NCBI GenBank assembly: GCA_963682055.1
Contig: OY821745.1
Coordinates: forward strand, 16,623,501-16,687,500
From: Primula veris
Taxonomy: Eukaryota; Streptophyta; Magnoliopsida; Ericales; Primulaceae
DNA length: 64,000 nt
Reading direction: 5' to 3'
The first letter of the stretch is position 1. Every line of letters starts with the position of its first letter. The translations under genes were made by a program, and so were the position numbers. Shown here one piece after another: positions 33,152 through 41,900 of this stretch. The notes beneath the pieces were generated by a model, which searched no databases, had not been told where the DNA came from, and saw only the letters and a program-made list of their open reading frames with translations.

Positions 33152-33311
33152 AGAAGAAACAAGGAGTAGGTCAAAGGTCATCTCGAATAAATACAGCCTC
33201 TTGAACTTCCCAAGAGCATTAAAGGCGAATTAACCACAGTTCCAAATCCAATTAAAGTCATCCAAAAAGACATCAAGAAGATAAACAGACAAGAACAAGG
33301 AAAGGGAAATA

Positions 33312-33318
33312 TTTTATT
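33312..33318 (-). terminator. Poly(A) signal of E1 gene a
   Basis: AATAAAA on the minus strand, about 80 bp after the stop of a. Confidence 0.5.
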
Positions 33319-33397
33319 AATTCCAAAAACTTCGATTACAACTGAGGAGAAGACTTCCCATTCAAGAGAAATTACGACAGAAATTACAAAAGACTAA

Positions 33398-33718
33398 TTA
33401 TTTCGAGGAAGAGCCTTCTTCATCGTCATCCGAACTCGGTTTGGACCGAGCATGCAACTCCTTGAAGGCAAGCTTATAGGCCCTTTTAGCCGCCTTCTGC
33501 TTAGCCAGATTAGCCTCGAGCTTCTTTATATGCTCGAAGGCCCAATCCCGATCGGCCATCGTCACATGATGATCAGAATCCATGTCAGACAACCTTTTCT
33601 TATAGTTTGAAACCTTGGCCACGAGTTTCTTATTCGCGGTACGAGATTTCTTGATTTCCGTTTCTAAATATGAAATATAATTAAAGGAGCTCTCACCAGT
33701 AGAATCAGAAGAAGCCAT
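33398..33718 (-). CDS. E1 antisense gene a: coiled-coil protein, 106 aa
   Basis: ATG 33718 (MASSDSTGESSFNYISYLET). It contains HHVTMADRDWAFEHIKKLEA, nearly the same in E2, then AAKRAYKLAFKELHARSKP and an acidic/Ser tail. Mostly helical and charged, probably coiled-coil. No recognised family. It is the gene nearest the 3' LTR and reads away from it. Its E2 homologue is 50354-50695 (113 aa). Confidence 0.75.
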   Translation of the reverse strand: MASSDSTGESSFNYISYLETEIKKSRTANKKLVAKVSNYKKRLSDMDSDHHVTMADRDWAFEHIKKLEANLAKQKAAKRAYKLAFKELHARSKPSSDDDEEGSSSK

Positions 33719-33771
33719 TATGTCAAGGACAAATTAGTAGTAAGATGCCTAATTATGGAGGGAGCACACCC

Positions 33772-33778
33772 CTTTATA
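33772..33778 (-). promoter_or_regulatory. TATA box of E1 gene a
   Basis: CTATAAAGGGG on the minus strand, about 54 bp before the ATG; E2 has TTATAAAAGGG. Confidence 0.6.
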
Positions 33779-33946
33779 GGAGTTTTCCTCGAAAGAAGAT
33801 ATTAGGATAGGAAACATTAAATGTGCCCCCCTGGGAACCGTCACGAGTCTATTGCATTTCTCGATGAAGCATTTGGAAAAATAAGACCGAAGTAACGTTC
33901 TCGACAAACCGAACATGACTCCCCCGACATGGAAACCACGCCGAGG

Positions 33947-33961
33947 AAGTCAGGGAGCACT
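33947..33961 (+). other. E1 polypurine tract region
   Basis: AAGTCAGGGAGCACT directly precedes the 3' LTR. The identical 15 bases precede the E2 LTR in its own orientation (50081-50095), so it is the conserved plus-strand priming site. Confidence 0.75.
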
Positions 33962-34529
33962 TGATAGAACACAAAAATCAGACCCGAATATTTTATTCGG
34001 GTCATAATCAACCCACTTTATAAATGGGCATCCAACGCTTAAATGGGTCATCTCATATTGGTTGTAGGGATTGAGGGGCTACAACACAAAGCCCAAGCCC
34101 AATCAAAGGGGGACCCTTGTCTGAGAAATCCCTGGGATGAAGACATTTGTCACTATCCTAGAAGGCGCAGTTGCCTATAAATAGCCCACTACCCCTCCTA
34201 GAAAAGGACCAGAAAATCTATCCAAAAAATATAGAGAGAAGTTAAGAAAAGAGAGAAACTAACCAAAGCATATCACTTCAAGAAACAAACCGAGAAAAGA
34301 CAGCCGAGCATCGAATAAAAGAGGAGAAAGATCAAGACGAGGGATTAAATAGTTATATCGAGCATAATCGTAAAATCGGAATACGAATCCGAACAAGTGT
34401 AATAGTCCGAACAAGGACAAGAATCCGAGTCATAATAAAGATCAGGAAGCATCATTTATTCTCGGTCGATTTGTCATTTTATCTTTGTTGAAAAGCCTAA
34501 CGCAACCGACCAAAGTTATGGCTTTATCA
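33962..34529 (+). repeat. E1 3' LTR
   Basis: 568 bp, TGATAG...TTATCA, same as 17054-17621 with no difference that I can see. Confidence 0.95.
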
Positions 34530-34534
34530 AATAC
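34530..34534. repeat. Target-site duplication of E1, right copy
   Basis: AATAC, matching 17049-17053. Confidence 0.95.
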
Positions 34535-34740
34535 CACTCCTGGCTCACTCGGATAGAAAAAACAAAAATAAAAGGAGATCTAAACCATGGTGGGTGTTAT
34601 AACAGAGTATATAGGCTTAGAGAGAGAGGGGAGGAAGGGGGGATGGCTTATCGCCACTGCCGCCTCAGTGTTTCTCTCTTTGTTCCATTTCTCTCTCTAT
34701 ACAATTATTCACCGGTTGATATCTATATGAGAGAGAGTCT
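34535..34740 (-). promoter_or_regulatory. Possible promoter of the interrupted gene
   Basis: On the minus strand, CT-rich DNA (CTCTCTCTCTAAGC) leads to CTATATACTC at about 34597-34606. Without E1 this would lie about 145 bp upstream of the candidate ATG at 16976. CT-rich stretches followed by a TATA box are common in plant promoters. Dependent on the weak gene model. Confidence 0.3.
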
Positions 34741-35669
34741 GTAATATTAAAACAGAATATGTATTATATATATATATATTGGATTAATTCTTAATTAGTT
34801 TCATAAATAATGAACCAATCCTTAAATAAATTTTATAGCCGGATCAATCTTTAAATACTTTTGTTTTCATGGTCTAATCCTTAATTTTCTCTAAAAAAAT
34901 AACAGGCTAGTGTAGTTACAAATATGAGAACGGGTTTAAATTACTCTTATAATAATTACAAATAACGCTAAATTAATTGATACTATTTGAAATGAATTAT
35001 TCCTAGTCCTAGTGTTATTTTTCCAATATCCCATTTATAACAAGGTTATCGTAGGAGTTTTTCAGAAATTGAGTTTTTGATATCGGAATGTAAGTTTCCT
35101 AGTAACTATGTGTAACAATTTGGCTTTAAATTTCCTTTAATATATAGTCTATGCACGCCAAAAATAATCAAGAGAACCATAAATACTTAAAACTATCTTA
35201 ACTGTGTTTGTCCTACTAAAATCTTCATGATGAGTACCGGGGTGGGGAAATAGAGATCAAGCATGGCATCTATTCCATGCTCCTGAAAATTGATATATTT
35301 TTTTAAGGAAGTACTTGAAGCTTACATCTATTCTTGTACAATTCATATAAATGTAAGAAACAGAATTGAAAAAAACGTGTGGGGTTAAAAATATACACAT
35401 TCCTGTACTCACCTTAGTACGGTTCTTCTACAAATGCGCTGGCTGATAAAGAGCCACATGTCTTGCCATTTATGCATCACTTTGCTCCACAAACGCAAAT
35501 TTTCTCATCTTTTTAACCTCTCACCAATTAAGACCATTTTCAAGGCTTCAGTTTCGGTACAACCACCAGAAAGACACAAGCCAACGCCTTTAGCGCGCAG
35601 TGTGTATCTTGTCACATTAGTAGTTTACTGCACATACAACCGTGAACCAAACACACATGTTTATATCAA
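34741..35669. other. Intergenic AT-rich DNA
   Basis: Contains a (TA)n run near 34764-34780. One 95-codon plus-strand frame (35434-35721) has no recognisable motif and overlaps the next repeat, so it is not called. Confidence 0.45.
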
Positions 35670-35921
35670 TGTTTTAAATAGCGTTATCGCTATCGTAGCG
35701 TTTTTTCGAGAGAAACGCTAAAAGCGCAAATAGCGTTGCTACATAGCTCTTTACGATGTATTTTTTTTTTTTTTTGGACTGCACCCGCTATAGCGTAAAT
35801 AGCGTTCCTATAGCGCGAATTTAGCGTTTTTTTCATCCAAATAGCGGTTTATCATAGCGTTTTTCGGCCGAAAAACGCTATTTCGCGAAATATAGCGCAA
35901 TATAGCGGGATTTTTAAAACA
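35670..35921. mobile_element. Palindromic MITE-like element rich in TAGCG
   Basis: Starts TGTTTTAAATAGCG and ends GCGGGATTTTTAAAACA, so the ends are inverted. Inside, TAGCGTTTTT / AAAAACGCTA recur in both orientations and a perfect palindrome, GCGTTTTTCGGCCGAAAAACGC, is present near 35857-35878. No coding. Superfamily uncertain; a clean target duplication is not seen. Confidence 0.55.
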
Positions 35922-37600
35922 ATAATTTATATAACACAATTCAAAGTTTTGCGAGTACATGAAATAGTTTGATACTCAATAAAATATTTTACAATTTTAC
36001 AGCAACCACGATATCAATCTTTGTTGCATTTCTCTGCTTAAACTATGCAGCATCACTAGCCCTTGACTAATTTTCAGAACTTAGGAACAATTGGAATAAG
36101 TAATCACAGCTGAGATTCATCAGGAGTGAGAGTAAATGTACACATCATATATCTGGTAGCTTGCTTATTCGTTTCTAAGAACTAGTAGCTTGTTATCTTC
36201 TTCAGCTTCTTACACCAAATCAGCCTCAATCATAGCTTTTGTTGAATGAAAATCATTAAACAAATTGAAGTGTTTTCTTGACCATCCTTTATATTTTTCT
36301 TTTTACAAGAAATTCTGTACACCCAATTTTGTACACGTGCACTATTTTCTCCTGATGTTGCACTAGGAAGTTCTTACGTTCCTCTGTCCCAAATACTTTT
36401 ATATGCTCTGATTACATAAGAAGACTATGACGAGTTCAGTGATGATGAACTTGAATTTGATGTCGACCAAATTAAATTTTGATCTGCAGAAACCGGAAAA
36501 TGCTTATGAACTGGGAGCCAATGGCAGTTCTATAAATGAACAAGAATTTAAAAAGGTGAGAGGACAAATAACAAGAAACATGCTTCAAGATTAGCAAATT
36601 CACGAGGGCAATTTATTTCTTATTTAAATATTACCATATGGTTTCCAAGCATAAAAATAAATAACAAATAGAAAAACTCAACACAAAAGAATTTCAAGGC
36701 CTAATTAAGAAATAGAAAACAATTTCTCCTATTTGTTAAGAAAAATAAGAAAACGAGAAATTAAATAAGAAAATCTGAAATTTAGGCCTAAAATAGAAGA
36801 CAGCTGATGTGAGAAAATAAATAGCAGTATGATAGAGATAGAAAAGATATGCATGAGAAATAGCAGTTAATTGTGGATGTGCGGTAAACTTTTTTGCCTT
36901 GTCATCAAGTAATAACAATTAAATTTTTTGTTATCTTTAATAATGTTTTTAACATCTATAAAATTAACATACACTTTAACACAACTAATGGGGAGACAAA
37001 ATTGCATTGTTAGCTAACATTTTTAAGTAACAATAGAGATAACAACACTATTGTAGATGCTCTAAGACTTAAATCTACGTAGGAAGAATCGTTAGTGGAC
37101 AAACACGGGGTTCCCATTTTGTGCAGTTCTTGAGTTAGACTGTACAATGTCCAGTTACCTTTACAACCATTAGATTAAAAAATGAAGGGTTATATGATAT
37201 ATTTTCAATAACTAATATAATTTATCATTTTTTTTTATCATATATTAAACAAATTCAGATATAATAAATTAAAAAAAAAATTACAACACAATAAAAACTC
37301 ATATAAAAATATAGAACCATAGTGGATACTATCTTAAATTTAATTATTAATCAAAATTTGAAAAAAAATAACAATTAAATATTTATTTTTGAAAACGAGA
37401 CTTTGTGCCGTTCAATTGACTGACTGCACAAAAATAAAACCCGACAAACACGGGGCGTTGGGCGAATCATTCTCTCTCTACTAATAAATATGAATAAAAA
37501 AAAATATTTTAATAGTACAAAGTGCGTGACCGGTCATGTCCGGTATCTGCTTTTTGAAAAAACCAAAAACAGATCTTTTTTCGCTTTGTAACCCAATTTA
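35922..37600. other. Intergenic AT-rich DNA
   Basis: No supported genes. A possible small exon-like piece (36490-36555) is discussed among the rejected items. 37200-37400 is AT-rich low complexity. Confidence 0.4.
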
Positions 37601-37639
37601 CTGGTTCGTTTTGAGAACTAATATCAATATGAAATTAGT

Positions 37640-38800
37640 TCCCCGACAGCGGCGCCAAAATATTGACTGCCCCTTAAGTGGGTAGTTTTTACACGAAAAA
37701 GGCCTCGCAAGAGTACGAGTGCAATTGCAATATAATTCTCCGAAGTACGAGTTCGTTCCATGGAAAACCAACCAAGTTCGATATTAGTCTTTTAATTACG
37801 TAGATGTTGGGTTTTTAATCTCATTTTTCTGTAATAATCCACAAATATATTTTGTACTAACTAAACCAATATACTAAATAACATGCGAGAGTTGTCAATC
37901 TTAACAAATATAATATAGCAAATTATGGATATGTGTTCGATTAAGTGATTTTTCCTAACAATATAAATTATGCAAATAAGGAGTCGTCCATTCATAAACA
38001 TACAATAATAAATAAAGGAGTATTCCCCCCATTCCCATTTAATTCTCCACTATGAAACTACGTGCAATTTTGATTGACTTATAACTTTTATCAAAATTGT
38101 CGAAATAAATTTTTTTTAAATCTAATAATAAAATTTAATACTTGAATTATATGATCAAATTTAAAATAAAAATCAGACAATTTTGATACAAGTTATTGGC
38201 CGGTTAAAATTACACGTAATTTCGTAATGGATAATTAATTGGAAACAGAGGGAGTACTAGATAAAACAAATATCCAATCATACGATAAAAACCACAAACA
38301 TATACTGAAAAAATAATAGTAAATATCAAAGGAAAATACTTAGCTTGAAAGCTTGCGATAATAATGCGTGATGACAAAAGTATCCTATAAAAGTAAGATT
38401 GGATACTCTAATGAGCTCTAGAAAATGAGGATACAGAATAATGGTCTATTAGAATTAGGAATTATGGAGATATATATGTCAAAACCCAACAAACTTATCT
38501 TATATAAAACTTAAAATCATAACTGACTTGACCGGTCAGGTTGATCGGTCGTGTTCCAGAATGTTCTTGATTTTGGTCTCCGTTTTGGTCTCCATTTTGG
38601 TCAAATCCTTTGACTTTTGATATCTTCACTTTTGGTCCTTCAATTGGTCTTCTTGCGTCGTTGGCTCATTTTTGTGCTAATTCCATGCTTTAACCTGCAA
38701 GAAAGCAAAACAATGCAGAAAAACACAAAACTTGACTTAAAAAATCCAAAATGTCAACAAAACAACGCTAATATAGACCATTTTAACACATGAAAATTAC
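37640..38800 (-). mobile_element. Remnant of a gypsy-type LTR with primer-binding site
   Basis: On the minus strand TGGCGCCGCTGTCGGGGA (37657-37640) matches the tRNA-Asp-type primer site of plant gypsy elements in all but two positions. It is preceded by a CA end at 37664. The DNA to the right, up to about 38800, is probably the LTR, with tandem TTTTGGTCTCC words near 38570-38600 and a nested Stowaway. No gag or pol follows, so a truncated or solo remnant. The outer boundary is not determined. Confidence 0.45.
38023..38255. mobile_element. Stowaway-type MITE
   Basis: Starts TTCCCCCCATTCCCATTTAA and ends TTAATTGGAAACAGAGGGAG, flanked by TA (38021-38022 and 38256-38257). An inner inverted pair of ACGAAATTACG type, as in the MITE at 13048. 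233 bp, no coding. Confidence 0.75.
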
Positions 38801-39295
38801 CATTTCGTGGTTCAATCACTTCCAATTAGAACGTAAAAGGGCCAAGGGTTGCGATTTTGACACTGTTCAAATGACGGGCAGAATCAAGGCGAAACACCAA
38901 GGCACCTGGCTTGTTTAGGTTTTGCAAATCACTTTTGTCGATGATTGCCAAGAGTTTCACAAGGGATCGTGGTGAGTTTGTTTGGATGCTTGATGAAGCA
39001 ACATTAGCAAAACAATGCAGTTGTTGAAAGTACGTTTTAGCGGGAACAACTGCCTATTGAACGGAAAATGGAAAGCATTATGTGGTCAGGTCGCTGAGGG
39101 CTTCTAGAGACACTTCACACTTGGGACATCATTTTGGTAGCGAAATACTTAAAAAAAAAGTGAGAATCATTAATTAGTACATAAAAATGTATCCATCCAG
39201 TTAGTTTCTAACTCATGTGAATTGATTAAAGAAAAATTGTTTCATTTGAAGCTACGTTGCTTTGGAACCTTTATTCAAAACAAGGGAAGAAGAAG

Positions 39296-39415
39296 CGTCG
39301 TTATTGAGCATGAACATGTATAGAGGCCAGAGTTTACAGACTTGTGATGGCGACCCGTCGTTATTGAGCATGAACATGTATAGAGGCCAGAGTTTACAGA
39401 CTTGTGATGGCGACC
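39296..39415. repeat. Perfect 60-bp tandem duplication
   Basis: CGTCGTTATTGAGCATGAAC... is repeated exactly at 39296-39355 and 39356-39415. Two copies, no differences. Confidence 0.95.
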
Positions 39416-39925
39416 CAACTTCCTCAGGGATATCTTAAATTCCTTAGACAATATATAGTTCATATAATGTGATTGTACAAGGAGAGTTGGTTTTCACGAA
39501 CCAACTATAGTTGGGAGCAATTTCATGAAAGAGTTGTGATTTCCTATCGAGTTTTTCCGGCAGTTCCGAAGAAAACAATAGCTATGATGGGTGGGATTTT
39601 GAGTACAAACAATATTCAAAATTTAATCTATTGAAAAATTAAAATTTCTATTGAGAAAAATCTCCGGAATAAAAAAAAAATGATTAAAACATTGAAAAAC
39701 AAGTCACATCGTACCAAAATCGCAACCCTACATCCTAGAATGTCCTTATTAGTGTGCGTTGAAATAATTTGATCCAAAGAAGAAGAAAGGGAAAGAAAGT
39801 AAATAAAAGGAACTATGAATCGAAGTACGGATACGTAAAAATTTACCTAGGAGCCGTTTTTTCTGTCATTCATATTAGCACATCGGAATGTAACATACCA
39901 AAATTTCTCAAGTCGACACATATCC

Positions 39926-39928
39926 ATT
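39926..39928. repeat. Target-site duplication of the CACTA element (left)
   Basis: ATT before CACTACAGG; the same ATT follows the right end at 48840-48842. Three-base duplications are typical of CACTA elements. Confidence 0.85.
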
Positions 39929-40330
39929 CACTACAGGAAAATAGGTCAATTAATGCGCTTGTAAAGCACCTTAAAAAGCTATATAAGCGCCTCTAAAGCC
40001 TTTTGAGGCGCTTCACGGGGCGGTTTGTAAAACGTCGTGAATGCCTGTATTGCAAAAGCCCTTGAGGCGGTTACCAAGCGCCTCGAAAGAAGAAGGCGGT
40101 TATGACTCCTTTTAAAGGCGTTTTTTTAGCGCCTTAATAGGTGCTTCAAATAAGGCGGTTGGGTCTGCTTTTAAAGACGCTCTTTAACTGCCTCAATAGG
40201 TACTTCAAATAAGGCGGTTTGATAGTTTTAAAGGCGCTTATTTACCGCCTTTGTAGGTACCGCAAATAAGGCACTGCTAATGGCTTTTGAGGCGTTTGAT
40301 TACCGCCATCGTAGGCATTGGAAAATCGAC
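39929..40330. repeat. CACTA left terminal inverted repeat and subterminal repeats
   Basis: After the 19-bp terminal repeat, words such as GAGGCGCTT, AAGGCGGTT and AGCGCCTC recur in both orientations about every 20-30 bp as far as about 40315. Confidence 0.85.
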
Positions 40331-40979
40331 TAATTTGTGTTTCTATGTAGCCATGCACCTTTTGTTTTTTCATGGTGGTTTTTATTATATAGAATATTTG
40401 TAATCAAAACTTGAACATAAACAAGATTTTAGATATTAAAAACCAAATAACAGCCGAAACCAACAATATTTCTCAAATACCAAATACAATGTTTCATTGG
40501 ATAAACATAAACCAATCATCATAAACAAATTATCAATTCTTAAAATAATAGCGGGATACAGACACAGAGTAAAATATGTTAATAAAAGAAATAGTCTAAA
40601 AGGGTAAAAAGATAGATATCATACGCCCTTAACAAAATATCGGGTACGAACGTTGACTCAAAGAAGTAGATTGAAATATTTAAAACAAAGTTATAATTTT
40701 CCCTCCACATAGCTAAGCATGTATGCACAATTCATCTACTCTAGTTCACCTACTTTTTCTCTATCTGCAAAAAAAAGAAAATCACATATATATAAGTTAG
40801 TATATTGTAATATAACGAATGAGATGGAAATTAAACAACAACGACAAAGCTATATTATAAATAGAATAAAAGCCAGTTTTTTGTAATGGAAGTGATTACG
40901 ATGAAGAATATTAATGTAGGAAACTTTTATGTTTAAAAGTTCCTTTAAAAAATTTACATATGTATTCAATTTTACTTAC
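40331..40979. other. Non-coding CACTA interior
   Basis: AT-rich; no domain recognised. Lies downstream of the last Transposase_24-gene exon. Confidence 0.45.
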
Positions 40980-41202
40980 ATAGATGGCACGCCAAAAGAC
41001 GCTTTGTTTTTTATCAAAAGTTTGTCCAACTGTGCGGGTACAATCACGGGGGATCAACAAATTTACACGAGCAAACTTCACTTCAGTTATTAACACCACC
41101 CAGAATCCATTTATTCCTATTTGTCTTTAGAAATGATAGTACCATACCCGATAACTTGTTTTGGGTAATCAATGTTAAGAAGTTGAGCATCACTTTCGAC
41201 CT
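40980..41202 (-). pseudogene. CACTA Transposase_24-type gene, C-terminal exon relic
   Basis: After an AG acceptor at 41203-41204 the minus strand reads VESDAQLLNIDYPKQVIGYG, TIISKD, then after frame changes VKFARVNLLIPRDCTRTVGQ. This matches the layout of the C-terminal segment of plant En/Spm accessory proteins (a V-G-Y/W-G block, then a 'P-R...T-V-G' block). Broken by a stop and a frameshift. Confidence 0.55.
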
Positions 41203-41900
41203 GTATTTACATAAATAAAAACTTTTAGAAATACTCTAACAACATCATAACTTATTGTATGGAAATAAATATATGGTATTAAACATATGAGAATGAGAGC
41301 GAAAAAAATGTTTCAACTTTTATGTTAAAACTCCTACATTATTTTTATTTTTAACATAATTTAACATATTTGTTACCATCAGACTACTTTTATGTTACAA
41401 TTCGGCATTACAAAAATTTCTACATTCCATCGAAATATAGACTTTGTAGTTATGGACAATTTATTAGTTCAACCCCGACTTTGTTCTCACAATCTGTCAA
41501 TCTATACTTGTCTACAAATTCACCATTTTGTGACACGCTCCACTAAGGTATGAAGAAAATATAAAACATCATAACTGCTCTATAAACATAAACCGAATAA
41601 ACTCAAATATTAATTATGTACCTCATAAAAGGTTTTCGTAAGAGCTATCTTTTGATGAGAGCTTTCGGCATCCGACATTTCCTACAAATCATAGGTTGTC
41701 ATCAAATATTAATAGCCAAGCTAACATTTCCATCAAACTATAATACCGGAGCAACTAAAACGAGAAAATTAAATGAAAAACAAAGCCACGTTATCCCACA
41801 ATTGGGTACCTATATTAATTAAATAGGTGAGAGTTAGTATAATACAATAACTATATGTTGAGTACAAGCGTATCATGATAAAAAACCCTAACATGTATAG
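41203..41900. other. Intron-like CACTA interior
   Basis: AT-rich DNA between two relic exons of the minus-strand gene. No features. Confidence 0.4.

Larger units (their letters stand above)
17054..34529 (+). mobile_element. Complete Ty3/gypsy Tat-lineage retrotransposon E1 (17.5 kb)
   Basis: Two 568-bp LTRs that I read as identical, a TGGCGCC primer site, one open gag-pol frame of 1972 codons, a second (archaeal-type) RNase H between RNase H and integrase, a purine-rich tract before the 3' LTR, and 5-bp target duplications AATAC. The double RNase H places it in the Tat branch (Tat/Ogre/Retand). Unlike Ogre there is no ORF before gag. About 10 kb between pol and the 3' LTR holds a tandem-repeat array and a cluster of genes on the opposite strand. 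Identical LTRs and an intact polyprotein indicate a recent insertion and a copy that could still be autonomous. Confidence 0.97.
38801..39928. other. Intergenic DNA
   Basis: No supported gene. Holds the 60-bp tandem repeat at 39296-39415. Confidence 0.4.

Noticed and set aside
35434..35721. 95-codon plus-strand frame
   Set aside because: No recognisable domain, overlaps the TAGCG palindromic element, no sign of conservation.
36416..36560. Exon-like pieces: an acidic stretch (DYDEFSDDELEFDVDQ) and a 66-bp segment with AG and GT borders
   Set aside because: Too short, a stop lies between them, and no flanking exons are found; could be chance.
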